Source of the DNA: Rhodocyclaceae bacterium
GTDB lineage: Bacteria; Pseudomonadota; Gammaproteobacteria; Burkholderiales; Rhodocyclaceae
Direction of reading: 5' to 3'
DNA: 52,676 nt
Assembly (NCBI GenBank): GCA_019455325.1
Contig: JACFMQ010000018.1
Location: 1 to 52,676, forward strand
The position numbers were made by a program, and so were the translations under genes. Shown here one piece after another: positions 34,886 to 43,713 of this stretch. Numbering within the stretch: the stretch's first letter is position 1; the number at the start of each line of letters is the position of its first letter. The notes under the pieces are model-generated. The model had not been told where the DNA came from, made no database searches, and worked only from the letters and a program-made list of their open reading frames with translations.

Positions 34886-35664
34886 TCTCGCTGACCAGCG
34901 CGCAGCTCGACGCCTGGATCGCGGCCTTCGTCTTTCCGCTCGCCCGCATCCTCGCGCTGATCGTCGTCGCGCCGCCCTTCTCGAACGCGGCGGTGCCGAC
35001 GCGCGTCAAGCTGGCCGTCGGCCTGGCCGTTTCGCTGGGGCTGGCGCCGGCGCTGCCGCCGCTGCCGCCGATCTCCCCGGCGTCGGGCGCCGGACTGCTG
35101 ATCCTCGGCCAGCAGATGCTGATCGGCTTCGCCATGGGCTTCGCCATGCGCATCGCCATCTCCGCCATCGACTTCGCCGGCGAAGTGATCGGCCTGCAGA
35201 TGGGCCTCGGCTTCGCCACTTTCTACGACCCCGACAGCTCGGCGCAGTCGCCGGTGGTCGCCCAGTTTCTCTCCCTGTTCGGCACGCTGGTGCTGCTGGC
35301 GATCAACGGCCACCTGATGATCCTGGCGACGCTGGCGCACAGCTTCACCGTGCTGCCCATCGGCGGCGCCGCGATCGGCAGCGGCACCTGGCTGAACTTC
35401 GCCCACGCCGGCGTCGTCATCTTCGCCTCCGGCCTGCTGCTGGCGCTGCCCGCGGTCGCCGCGCTGCTCATCACCAACACCGCCATCGGCGTGCTGACGC
35501 GCGCCGCGCCGCAGCTCAACCTGTTCGCCGTCGGCTTCCCGATCACGCTCACCGGCGGCTTCGTCATCCTGATCCTGATGCTGGGCTACCTCGGCACCCC
35601 GCTCATCGCGCTCTTCGAGCACGGCCTGCAGGCCATGCTCGGTCACTTCGTCAGCGCGCGCTAG
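34882..35664 (+). CDS. fliR: Flagellar export gate protein FliR
   Basis: A 260-residue integral membrane protein, the single FliR subunit of the export gate. Five or six membrane helices are predicted; family motifs include ARILALIVVAPPFSNAAVPTR, GFAMGFAMRIAISAIDFAGE and LQMGLGFATFYDPDS. The ATG overlaps the fliQ stop. flhB, which usually follows fliR in fli operons, is absent; instead a convergent lipoprotein gene overlaps its last 14 bases. Confidence 0.95.
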   Translation: MISLTSAQLDAWIAAFVFPLARILALIVVAPPFSNAAVPTRVKLAVGLAVSLGLAPALPPLPPISPASGAGLLILGQQMLIGFAMGFAMRIAISAIDFAGEVIGLQMGLGFATFYDPDSSAQSPVVAQFLSLFGTLVLLAINGHLMILATLAHSFTVLPIGGAAIGSGTWLNFAHAGVVIFASGLLLALPAVAALLITNTAIGVLTRAAPQLNLFAVGFPITLTGGFVILILMLGYLGTPLIALFEHGLQAMLGHFVSAR

Positions 35665-36226
35665 GCTGCGTCGCCGCGTCGTCGGCGCGCACCAGCAGCA
35701 CGACGCCGTGCGAATAGCGCCGGGCCGACAGCGTGTCGGATTCGATCCCTTCGCTGTAATCGACGATGCGATAGCCCGCGTAGCCGCGCTCGAGCTGAAG
35801 CTGCTGCGCGCGCCGCTTCAGGAGGAGCATCGCCTCGCCGTCGCCGCCGGTGCGGAAGCGCTTGGCCTGCATGCGGAGATAGTAGGTATCGTCGTTCAGT
35901 TTCGCCTCTTCGAGACTCCAGTTCGGAGCAAAGGGCTGATAGACGAAGTAGAGGAGGATGGGCTGCTTGAACACCAGCAGTTCGTCCAGGGATTTCTTGA
36001 AGATGCCGCCCAGCGTGACCATCGCCACCGGCGCCATCACCAGTTCCTTCGTGGTGTAGGAGAGATCGGAGGCGACCCGCACCTCGCCCTCGTCGGGGAT
36101 CAGCGTGCGGCCGCCCTGCGTGTCCGGCAGCGAGCCGCAGCCGGCGGCGAGCGCGGCCAGGCAGAGCGCGGCGAGCGGCCGGCGAAAGCCCCTGCGCAGC
36201 GGCGGTGCCATCTCGCGTCCGGTCAT
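35651..36226 (-). CDS. Hypothetical lipoprotein, unknown function
   Basis: A 191-residue predicted lipoprotein: basic start, hydrophobic helix and lipobox LAAGC (cysteine about residue 30; about 25 if translation starts at the ATG at 36211). The mature part has no domain I recognise; notable patches are YTTKELVMAPVAMVTLGGIF and QPILLYFVYQPFAPNWSLEE. It begins one base after the flgL stop and therefore is probably co-transcribed with flgKL, and ends overlapping fliR tail-to-tail by 14 bases. A role in the flagellar basal body or a membrane stress response would be a guess. Confidence 0.7.
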   Translation of the reverse strand: MTGREMAPPLRRGFRRPLAALCLAALAAGCGSLPDTQGGRTLIPDEGEVRVASDLSYTTKELVMAPVAMVTLGGIFKKSLDELLVFKQPILLYFVYQPFAPNWSLEEAKLNDDTYYLRMQAKRFRTGGDGEAMLLLKRRAQQLQLERGYAGYRIVDYSEGIESDTLSARRYSHGVVLLVRADDAATQPSAR

Positions 36227-36227
36227 T

Positions 36228-37226
36228 TCAGATGTAGTTGAACAGGCCGAGCGCAGTGATCGCCATGAACGACTTCTGCGAAGCCTCCAACTGGATCTGC
36301 TGCTTGCTCAGCATCGACAGCGCCTCGGCATAGTCGAGATCCTGCAGGTCGGAAAGCACCGATTCGTATTGCAGGTCGCGGTCGGCGGCGGTCGTTTCCA
36401 GCGCGTCGATCTCGGCCAGCCGGGAGCCGGTCGTCGTCTGGATGCGCAGCGTGTTGTCGAGCATCGCGTAGAAATTCGTCAGCGCGGCGCTGTGCGCGGT
36501 ATTGAACGCCGTGGCGTCGAACGGCGTCTGTTCCAGCGCCTCGATGAAGTTGCCGAGGCTGGTGAACACGCTTTCGTTGGTGACGTTGCCGTTCTTGTCG
36601 CGGATGCGCACGAAGACGTCGCTGCCCGGCTCGCTCACCGCCATCGTGCGGCTGGCTTCGAGCTGGAGCTGGCGGCGGCCGTCGTCGCCGAGGTAGACGT
36701 CGGCGCCGGCCGGCACCGTCACGCCGGCCATGACCACGCCCGGCACCGGCGCCCCGGTCGGCGCGTTGCCGACGTCCGAGGTGTGGAAGGGCTGCGTCTG
36801 CGTCTGGTAGCCGGCGAAGATGTAGTTCCCCTCGCCGTCCTGCGTGTTCGCCAGTGCGTTGAGTTCGTCGTAGCGCATGCGCAGTTCGCGGGCGATCACC
36901 TGGCGCTCGGAATCGCTGAGCGTGCCGCTGTTGCCGGCGGCGATGGTGCGCTCGATCAGCGACCCCATCACGTCGACCACAGAACCGAGCGTGCCGTCGA
37001 GGAAGGCCAGGCTGTCCTTGGCCCGGCCCTGGTTTTCGATGTAGCGCTGGTTGACCTCCTGCGACTGCGTGACCACCAGCGCCCGCGCCGAGGCCACCGG
37101 ATCGTCGGACGGCGTCAGCACGCGGCGGCCCGTATTGATCTGGTTCTGCAGCTTCATCTGCTGCGCACTGATGCGCATGATGCCGTTGATGCCGGTATCG
37201 TAAACCTGTGCGGTACTGACGCGCAT
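36228..37226 (-). CDS. flgL: Hook-filament junction protein FlgL (HAP3)
   Basis: A 332-residue junction protein. The N-terminal D0/D1 helix region (MRVSTAQVYDTGINGIMRIS; INTGRRVLTPSDDPVASARAL) and C-terminal flagellin-like helix (DYAEALSMLSKQQIQLEASQ) are clear. It connects FlgK to the first flagellin subunit. It lies 29 bases after flgK and shares the sigma-28 promoter upstream of flgK. Confidence 0.94.
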   Translation of the reverse strand: MRVSTAQVYDTGINGIMRISAQQMKLQNQINTGRRVLTPSDDPVASARALVVTQSQEVNQRYIENQGRAKDSLAFLDGTLGSVVDVMGSLIERTIAAGNSGTLSDSERQVIARELRMRYDELNALANTQDGEGNYIFAGYQTQTQPFHTSDVGNAPTGAPVPGVVMAGVTVPAGADVYLGDDGRRQLQLEASRTMAVSEPGSDVFVRIRDKNGNVTNESVFTSLGNFIEALEQTPFDATAFNTAHSAALTNFYAMLDNTLRIQTTTGSRLAEIDALETTAADRDLQYESVLSDLQDLDYAEALSMLSKQQIQLEASQKSFMAITALGLFNYI

Positions 37227-37255
37227 GGTCGTTCTCCTCTCGTTCTGCGCTACGC

Positions 37256-39280
37256 TCAGCGCCCGATCGACAGCACGGTGTCGAACAGGACCGTGCCCAC
37301 CTGCAGCATTCTCGCGGCAGCCTGGTAGGCGTACTGGTAGCGCAGCAGGTTCGCCGCTTCCTCGTCGGTGTTCACGCCGGACACCGACTCGCGCGCGGCC
37401 TGCGCCTGCTGGAGCAGCGCCTCCTGCGCGTCGGCCGTGACCAGCAGTTCCCGCGCCTTGTTGCCGACCGAGGAGACGAGCTGCGCATAGACGCCCTGGA
37501 ACGACGCCTTGCCGCCGGTGGCGTCGCCGAGCATGGTGTTCTGCGTCTGCAGCTTGCCCATCAGCACCGCGTTGCTCGAATCGGAAACGCCGCCCTCGTT
37601 GTTGGAAACGGTGAAGGTATCGCCGTCGGCCGGTATGCCGGCGAGGCGGATGGTGATGCCGTCGAAGGTGAATTCGGTGCCGCTCGGATCGTAGGCGCGG
37701 GGATCGGGGCCGCTCGGAAAACCCGAGAATTCCTGCGTCGCCGCGTTGTAGGTGAGCGTGATCGGCGCCCCCGTCGTTGGCTGGACGTAGCCCGGCGCGA
37801 CCGAGATCGACGTCACCGCCCCGTTGCCGCTGTTCGGCAGCCCGGTGACGGCGTTCAGGCCGATGTCGGCCCGCACCGGCGCGGCGGCGGCCACCAGGCG
37901 GGGATCGGAGGCGACCAGCGGATTGACGCGCAGGCTGCTCGCCAGTTCGCGCACCGGCTGGATGGTGAACTTGTCGCCCAGATCGCCGACGGCGGTGATG
38001 TCGATGGACACGCCGTCGAAGGTCGCCGTGGCGACGCCGGTGCCGTTCGCCACCTCGACGCCGTCGGTGAGCCGCTTGACCGTCCACGTGCCGCCGGCGC
38101 CGAAGCTGAGTTCGTAGTCGGAGGCCCGCAGTTCGGTGGCGAAGTTGCCGTTGAGCAGCGTCGGCGACAGGAAACCGTCGGTCTGTCCGGGGTCGGTCGC
38201 CGGCGTCGCCACGACCGCGCCGGCGCCGGTGTTGCGCGAATTGCTGAAGATCTTCGGCACGTTCGTCGCATCGAAGAAGAACAGCTTTTCGGCAAAGCCG
38301 GCCTCGCCCGTCACCTGCCCGAGCAGATCCTGCCCCAGGCCCTGCTGCGCGTTGAACACGCTGGCGATCGAGGCGGCGATCTGGCCGAGCGAGTCGGCCG
38401 CCTTGTCCAGCGTTTCGCTGCGGAAACGCAGGTAGCCGGTGAGATTGCCGCCGCTGAAGACGTTGTCCGGCAGCTCCTGGTAGGCCGACGGGCCGATCAC
38501 CCTGCCGATCACCATGCGCTCGGGGTCGGAGGCCGAGGGGCGAACGTCGAAGCGGGAGGCGGACTGGCCGACGACCAGCGGCTGGCCGGAGCCGATGAAG
38601 AGCGACAGGCTGCCGTCGCTTTCCTCGCTCACGCGCACCTGCACTTCCTTGTTCAGTTCGGCGATGAGCTGGTCGCGCGCGTCGAGCAGATCGTTCGCCG
38701 GCTGGCCGGCGCCGGCCTGGGCGATGACGATCTGCGCGTTGAGCGTGGCCACCTGCTCGGCGTAGGAATTGATCAGCGATACCGAGTTCTTCAACTGCTC
38801 GTTGACGCCCTCGTACATCTCGGAGAGGCGCGATTCCAGCGTCTGGAAACGGGTGACGAGCGCCTGCGCCGACGAGACGAAGGACTCCCGCGCCGCGATC
38901 GACGAGGGGCTGGACGTCATTGCCTGCAGGCCGGCAAAAAAGTTCTGCAGCGCCGGCGACACGCCGGCGCTGACGTCGGCGAGGATGTTGTCGATCTGCT
39001 TGATCTGGGTGGCGTAGGTGTTGAGTTCGCTGGTCTTCGTCTGCGCCGAGTTGATCTGGGTCTGCAGGAAGTTGTTGTAGATCCGCGCCACGGTCTGGAC
39101 GTTCGTGCCCTGGCCGATGAAGCCGGAGCCGGTCGCCAGCCCGATGTTGGTCGTCTGGATGATGCGCTGGCGGTTGTAGCCCGGCGTGTTGGCGTTGGTG
39201 ATGTTGTGCTCGGTCGTCAGCAGACCCATCTGGGCCGCCGACATACCGGTAATGGCAACGCTGAAGATTCCTGAGCTCAT
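37256..39280 (-). CDS. flgK: Hook-filament junction protein FlgK (HAP1)
   Basis: A 674-residue junction protein from the ATG at 39280 (MSSGIFSVAITGMSAAQMGL); an upstream in-frame ATG would add eight unlikely residues. N-terminal motif TTEHNITNANTPGYNRQ and C-terminal SVSGVNTDEEAANLLRYQYAYQAAARML are hallmark rod/hook family ends. The large middle (about 300-560) carries the variable surface domains. A sigma-28 site precedes it, as expected for a late gene. Confidence 0.95.
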   Translation of the reverse strand: MSSGIFSVAITGMSAAQMGLLTTEHNITNANTPGYNRQRIIQTTNIGLATGSGFIGQGTNVQTVARIYNNFLQTQINSAQTKTSELNTYATQIKQIDNILADVSAGVSPALQNFFAGLQAMTSSPSSIAARESFVSSAQALVTRFQTLESRLSEMYEGVNEQLKNSVSLINSYAEQVATLNAQIVIAQAGAGQPANDLLDARDQLIAELNKEVQVRVSEESDGSLSLFIGSGQPLVVGQSASRFDVRPSASDPERMVIGRVIGPSAYQELPDNVFSGGNLTGYLRFRSETLDKAADSLGQIAASIASVFNAQQGLGQDLLGQVTGEAGFAEKLFFFDATNVPKIFSNSRNTGAGAVVATPATDPGQTDGFLSPTLLNGNFATELRASDYELSFGAGGTWTVKRLTDGVEVANGTGVATATFDGVSIDITAVGDLGDKFTIQPVRELASSLRVNPLVASDPRLVAAAAPVRADIGLNAVTGLPNSGNGAVTSISVAPGYVQPTTGAPITLTYNAATQEFSGFPSGPDPRAYDPSGTEFTFDGITIRLAGIPADGDTFTVSNNEGGVSDSSNAVLMGKLQTQNTMLGDATGGKASFQGVYAQLVSSVGNKARELLVTADAQEALLQQAQAARESVSGVNTDEEAANLLRYQYAYQAAARMLQVGTVLFDTVLSIGR

Positions 39281-39303
39281 GGAGTGGCCTCGTCTTCCAT
39301 CCA

Positions 39304-39330
39304 ATTACGGCCGCGGGGCCGGAATGTTTA
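39304..39330 (-). promoter_or_regulatory. Sigma-28 (FliA) promoter of flgKL
   Basis: On the minus strand TAAACATT, 11 bases, GCCGTAAT fits the sigma-28 consensus with exact spacing. It lies in the 65-base gap between flgJ and flgK, 24 bases before the flgK ATG, and would let junction proteins rise after FlgM export even though flgB to flgJ are sigma-54-driven. Confidence 0.82.
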
Positions 39331-39345
39331 GGTGCGGCGACCGCC

Positions 39346-40278
39346 TCAGCCCGCCAGTGCCTGGCGGAGCGTGCTGCCGTTGATGATGCGGGCGAGCTTG
39401 TCGGCGTACATCGGGTCGGTCGCGTAACCGGACTGTTGCAGAGCACGAGCAAACTGCGTGCCATCCTGCTGGCCGAGCACGCCGGCGAAGCGGCCGTTGC
39501 CACGCAGGAGATTGGCGTAGTCGGCGAAGGCCTCGGCATAGGAGCCGTAGGCGCGGAACTTCTCGCGTGACTGCTGGGCAACGCCGTTCACGTACTCGGT
39601 CGTCGCCACCTCGACCGACTCGCCCTGCCAGTTGCGGCCGGCCTTGACGCCGAACAGGTTGTGGCTGGTCGAGCCGTCGGCGCGGGGAATCTCGCTCTTG
39701 CCCCAGCCGGATTCGAGCGCCGCGTGCGCGACGAGGAAATGCGCCGGGATGCCGGTGCTCTGGCTGGCCTCGGCGGCATGCGGCCAGACGCGGTTCACGA
39801 AGTCGCGCGCGTCCGGCGCAACGGCAGTGCTTGCCGGCGACGCGGCCGTCGTCTCCGGCGCGGCGGCATTCCTTGCCGCCCCGCGGATGGCGCCGAGCGG
39901 CATGCCCGGCGTGCCGGCGAAGCCCGACGGCGCGACGTTCGTCGACGACGACGGCACCGCGCCTTCCAGCCCCATCGTCCGCCCGAGCTGCGCCTCGATC
40001 ATCGCGGCGAAGCCGAGCTTGCCGCTGGCGCCCAGTTGCTGCGCCATCTGCTGGTCGAGCATGCCGGTGTAGAAGCGCGTCGCGTCGCTGTCGAACAGGC
40101 CGTCGGGCGGCGTCGCATCGCGCATGCTCTTCATCACCATCTGCAGGAAGAGGCTCTCGAACTGCTGCGCCGCTTCCTTCAGCCCGGCCTTCGGGTCGTT
40201 CCGCAGCTTGTTGCGCAGATCCTGCGCCGACTGCAGGTCGAACACGAAACGCTGGTTGGCGAGGTCTTCCGGCTTCAC
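39346..40278 (-). CDS. flgJ: Peptidoglycan hydrolase FlgJ
   Basis: A 310-residue dual-domain protein. The N-terminal rod-cap domain (about 20-110; EAAQQFESLFLQMVMKSMRDA) scaffolds rod assembly; the C-terminal glucosaminidase domain (about 155-305; FLVAHAALESGWGKSEI has the catalytic glutamate, and SHNLFGVKAG follows) opens the peptidoglycan for the rod. It lacks a signal peptide because it is exported through the flagellar apparatus. Start is 14 bases after flgI. Confidence 0.94.
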   Translation of the reverse strand: MKPEDLANQRFVFDLQSAQDLRNKLRNDPKAGLKEAAQQFESLFLQMVMKSMRDATPPDGLFDSDATRFYTGMLDQQMAQQLGASGKLGFAAMIEAQLGRTMGLEGAVPSSSTNVAPSGFAGTPGMPLGAIRGAARNAAAPETTAASPASTAVAPDARDFVNRVWPHAAEASQSTGIPAHFLVAHAALESGWGKSEIPRADGSTSHNLFGVKAGRNWQGESVEVATTEYVNGVAQQSREKFRAYGSYAEAFADYANLLRGNGRFAGVLGQQDGTQFARALQQSGYATDPMYADKLARIINGSTLRQALAG

Positions 40279-40291
40279 GGCGGCGGTCCCG

Positions 40292-41428
40292 TCAGATGAT
40301 TTCCAGCTCGGCGCGCAGCGCGCCGGCGGCCTTCATCGCCTGCAGGATGGCGAGCAGATCCTGCGGGTTGGCGCCGAGCGCGTTCAGCGCCTTGACCACC
40401 TCGGCGAGGTTCACGCCGGACTTGGCGGTCATCAGCGCGCCGCCGTCCTTCTTGATCTCGATGTCGGTCTGGTTGGTGACCACGGTCTGCCCGCCGGACA
40501 GCGGCGCCGGCTGGCTGACCGCGGGATCGCTGCTGACCACCACCGACAGGTTGCCGTGCGCGACCGCGCAGTTGTCGAGCGTCACCGACTGGTTCATGAC
40601 CACGGAGCCGGTGCGCGGATTGACGATGACCTTGGCCACCGACTGCATCGGCCGCACTTCGAGGTTCTCGATGCGGCCGATGAAGGCGACGCGCGCATCC
40701 GGCGCGTCCGGCGCGAAGACGCGGATCTGCCGGCCGTCGAGGGCCTCGGCCACCGGCCCCATCTCGCGGTTGATGACCTCGACCATGCGCTTGGCCGTGC
40801 CGAAGTCGGTCTGGTTCAGTTCGTAATGGACGTAGGGCCCCTGCCCGACCGGCGTCGGCACCGCCCGTTCGACGGTGGCGCCGGCGGCGATGCGGCCGGC
40901 GGAGAGGTGGTTGATCTGCGCCGAGCTGCCGCCCGCCGAGGCGCCGGCGCCGCCGACCAGGATGTTGCCCTGGGCCATCGCGTAGATCTGGCCGTCGGCG
41001 CCCTTCAAGGGCGTCATCAGCAGCGTGCCGCCGCGCAGGCTCTTGGCGTTGCCGACCGAGGAAACGGTGACGTCGATGGTCTGGCCCGGCCGGGCGAAGG
41101 ACGGCAGGCTGGCGGTGATGACCACCGCCGCGACGTTCTTCAACTGGATCGTGCTCGCCTTGTCGAGCGGCAGGTTGGCGCCCAGCTGCGACAGCATGTT
41201 GAGCATGGCCTGCGTGGTGAACGGCGTCTGCGTCGTCTGGTCGCCGCTGCCGTCGAGGCCGACGACGAGGCCGTAGCCGATCAACTGGTTCTGGCGGACG
41301 CCCTGGATGGAGGCCAGGTCCTTGACGCGCTCAGCCTGAGCGGGCGCGGCGGCAAAGGCCAGCGCCGCGCAGGCAAGGATTGCCGCCCGGCGGACGATCT
41401 TGCCACCTGCGTTGCCGAATCCTTCCAT
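40292..41428 (-). CDS. flgI: Flagellar P-ring protein FlgI
   Basis: A 378-residue periplasmic protein exported by Sec: signal peptide to about residue 32 ([18 protein letters not shown]). Typical motifs are [41 protein letters not shown] and the C-terminal [20 protein letters not shown]. It forms the peptidoglycan bushing with FlgA as its chaperone. The flgH and flgJ genes flank it in the usual order. Confidence 0.95.
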   Translation of the reverse strand: MEGFGNAGGKIVRRAAILACAALAFAAAPAQAERVKDLASIQGVRQNQLIGYGLVVGLDGSGDQTTQTPFTTQAMLNMLSQLGANLPLDKASTIQLKNVAAVVITASLPSFARPGQTIDVTVSSVGNAKSLRGGTLLMTPLKGADGQIYAMAQGNILVGGAGASAGGSSAQINHLSAGRIAAGATVERAVPTPVGQGPYVHYELNQTDFGTAKRMVEVINREMGPVAEALDGRQIRVFAPDAPDARVAFIGRIENLEVRPMQSVAKVIVNPRTGSVVMNQSVTLDNCAVAHGNLSVVVSSDPAVSQPAPLSGGQTVVTNQTDIEIKKDGGALMTAKSGVNLAEVVKALNALGANPQDLLAILQAMKAAGALRAELEII

Positions 41429-41453
41429 TTCCTACCTCCATCATGCTTTTCGA

Positions 41454-42122
41454 TCAGAACGGCATGACGGTAAGGAAGAATCGTGCCAGCCAGCCCATGA
41501 CCTGCGCCTCGCTGATGTAGCCGCTGCCCTTGTGCTCGATCCGGGCATCGGCGACGCGCGAGGAGGCGATGGTATTGTCGGCGGCGATGTAGCTCGGATT
41601 GACGACCCCGGAGAGACGCACGAATTCCTGGTTGTGGCCGATCGCCACCTGCTTTTCGCCGGAAACCAGCAGATTGCCGTTCTCCAGCACCTCGACCACC
41701 GTCACCGTCATCGTGCCGGTGAACACGTTCTTGGCGGCGGCGGCGCCCTGGCCGGAGAAGTCGTTGGCGCTTTCGGCAGCGAGCCCCATGCCCTGGAAAT
41801 TCTTGCCGGGCAGACCCGAGATCGTCGGCACCGAGGCCGAGATGCTGCTCGTCCGGTTGGCCGAGCTGTTCGAACTGGACGACGCCGAGGTGTTCTCGGT
41901 GATGCTGACGGTCAGCGTGTCGCCGACGTAGCGGGCGCGGCGATCCTCGAACAGCGGCCGGGTCGCGCCGGCGTTGAAGATGGCGCCGTTGGCGTAGGGA
42001 TTGGCCGCGCGCAAGGCCGGCCGCGCCGACATCGGCTGGTGCACGTTGGTCGGCGGCACCGACTGGCAGCCGGCCAGCGCGGCGACGAGCGCCGCCAGGG
42101 CGGCGAGGATGCGGGCGTTCAT
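41454..42122 (-). CDS. flgH: Flagellar L-ring lipoprotein FlgH
   Basis: A 222-residue outer-membrane lipoprotein with lipobox LAGC (cysteine at residue 19). It forms the outer-membrane bushing. Motifs include LFEDRRARYVGDTLTVSITENTSAS, GKNFQGMGLAAESANDFSGQGAA and VVEVLENGNLLVSGEKQVAIGHNQE. The ATG at 42122 is preferred to one at 42128 because AAGGAG then lies at normal spacing. Confidence 0.95.
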   Translation of the reverse strand: MNARILAALAALVAALAGCQSVPPTNVHQPMSARPALRAANPYANGAIFNAGATRPLFEDRRARYVGDTLTVSITENTSASSSSNSSANRTSSISASVPTISGLPGKNFQGMGLAAESANDFSGQGAAAAKNVFTGTMTVTVVEVLENGNLLVSGEKQVAIGHNQEFVRLSGVVNPSYIAADNTIASSRVADARIEHKGSGYISEAQVMGWLARFFLTVMPF

Positions 42123-42133
42123 GGCCATTCTCC

Positions 42134-42916
42134 TTACAACTGCGTCAGCCGGCCGAGCATGGCGTCGGAGGTCGACACCACCTTCGAGTTGAGTTCGTAG
42201 GCGCGCTGCGTCTGGATCATCGTCACCAGTTCCTCGGCGACGTTCACGTTCGAGGTTTCCACATAGAACTGGCTGACCGAGCCGGCGCCGTTCAGGCCCG
42301 GCGTGTTCGGCGTCGGCGCGCCGCTGGAAGCCGTTTCGAGGAACAGGTTCTCGCCGATGCTCAGCAGGCCGCCCGGGTTGATGAAGGTGGCGACCTGGAT
42401 CGAACCGACCTGGGTTTCCGCGACGTTGCCCGGCTGCTTGACGCTGACGATGCCGTCGGCGGAAATCGTCACCGACAGCGTGTCCGCGGGAATCGTGATC
42501 GCCGGCTGCAGCGGATAGCCGTTCGAGGTCACCATCTGCCCCTGGTTGTCGCGCTGGAACGAACCGTCGCGGGTATAGGCGATGGTGCCGTCGGGCAGGG
42601 TGATCTGGAAGAAGCCGTTGCCGCTGATCGCCACGTCGAAGGCGTTGCCGGTCTGCTGCAGGTTGCCCTGCGTATGGATGCGCGCCGTGGTCACCGGCCG
42701 CGCGCCGGTGCCGAGCTGCAGGCCGGCCGGAATCTGCGTCTGCTGCGAGGACTGCGCGCCGGGCTGCCGCAGCGTCTGGTAGAGCAGGTCCTCGAACACC
42801 GCGCGGCCGCGCTTGAAGCCGTTGGTCGAGACGTTCGCCAGGTTGTTGGCGATGACGTCGAGCTGCGTCTGCTGCGCATCCAGGCCGGTGCGCGCGATCC
42901 AGAGTGAGCGGATCAT
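42134..42916 (-). CDS. flgG: Distal rod protein FlgG
   Basis: A 260-residue rod protein. The N-terminal helix [39 protein letters not shown] and C-terminal [24 protein letters not shown] identify the rod/hook family, and 260 residues is the usual FlgG length. It forms the distal rod through the L and P rings. It lies ten bases after flgF and eleven bases before flgH. Confidence 0.95.
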   Translation of the reverse strand: MIRSLWIARTGLDAQQTQLDVIANNLANVSTNGFKRGRAVFEDLLYQTLRQPGAQSSQQTQIPAGLQLGTGARPVTTARIHTQGNLQQTGNAFDVAISGNGFFQITLPDGTIAYTRDGSFQRDNQGQMVTSNGYPLQPAITIPADTLSVTISADGIVSVKQPGNVAETQVGSIQVATFINPGGLLSIGENLFLETASSGAPTPNTPGLNGAGSVSQFYVETSNVNVAEELVTMIQTQRAYELNSKVVSTSDAMLGRLTQL

Positions 42917-42926
42917 TCAGGGTTCC

Positions 42927-43676
42927 TCATCGGTTCATCGACAGCACCTGCGCCGCCGAGCGGGCGTTGGTGTCTGCTGTCTGCAGCATCTTCACCTGCA
43001 TCTCGAACTGGCGGGCGAGCGAGATCAGGCTGACCATCGCATCGACGCTGTTCACATTGCTGCCTTCGAGCGTTTCCGGCGCCAGCTTGACGTCGGCGTC
43101 GGCGATGGCCGGCTGGCCGTTCGCCTGGCGGAAGAGGCCGTCGTCGCCGCGCACCAGATCGGCTTCCGGCGGATTGACCAGCTTGATGCGGCCGACCGGA
43201 TTGGAATTGTTCGGCGTGCCGAACAGCGGCACGACCGAGACCGTGCCGTCCGGCGCGATCGAAATGCGGTTGTCGGGCGGAATGGCGATCGGGCCGCCGT
43301 CGCCGAGCACGTTCTGGCCGGACGAGGTCTGCAGGATGCCGTTGGCGCTCACCTGCAGGGCGCCGTTGCGCGTGTAGCCCTCGCCGCCCTCCGGCGTCTG
43401 CACGGCGATCCAGCCGGCGCCCTGCACGGCCACGTCGAGCGGCCGGCCGGTGGCCATCAGCGGCCCCGGCTCGAAGACGTTGGCGACCGAGGCGTCGATG
43501 GTGAAGGCACGCGTCGGCAACTGGCCGTCGCTCCCGTTCACCTGCACCGCGCGGAAGCTGTGCTCCATCGCCCGGAAGCCGGTGGTGGCGGCGTTCGCCA
43601 GATTGTGGGCGACGCCGGCCTGCTGCAGGAAGGCCTGCTTGGCGCCGCTCATCGCCGTGTAGATCAGTCGATCCAT
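42927..43676 (-). CDS. flgF: Proximal rod protein FlgF
   Basis: A 249-residue rod protein with family ends MDRLIYTAMSGAKQAFLQQAGVAHNLANAATTGFRA and NSVDAMVSLISLARQFEMQVKML. FlgF, with FlgB and FlgC, forms the proximal rod. It follows flgE after 37 bases. Confidence 0.94.
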   Translation of the reverse strand: MDRLIYTAMSGAKQAFLQQAGVAHNLANAATTGFRAMEHSFRAVQVNGSDGQLPTRAFTIDASVANVFEPGPLMATGRPLDVAVQGAGWIAVQTPEGGEGYTRNGALQVSANGILQTSSGQNVLGDGGPIAIPPDNRISIAPDGTVSVVPLFGTPNNSNPVGRIKLVNPPEADLVRGDDGLFRQANGQPAIADADVKLAPETLEGSNVNSVDAMVSLISLARQFEMQVKMLQTADTNARSAAQVLSMNR

Positions 43677-43713
43677 GCCGCTCGCCCGTGCCCGCTAGAT
43701 CAGGTGCGCCGCG

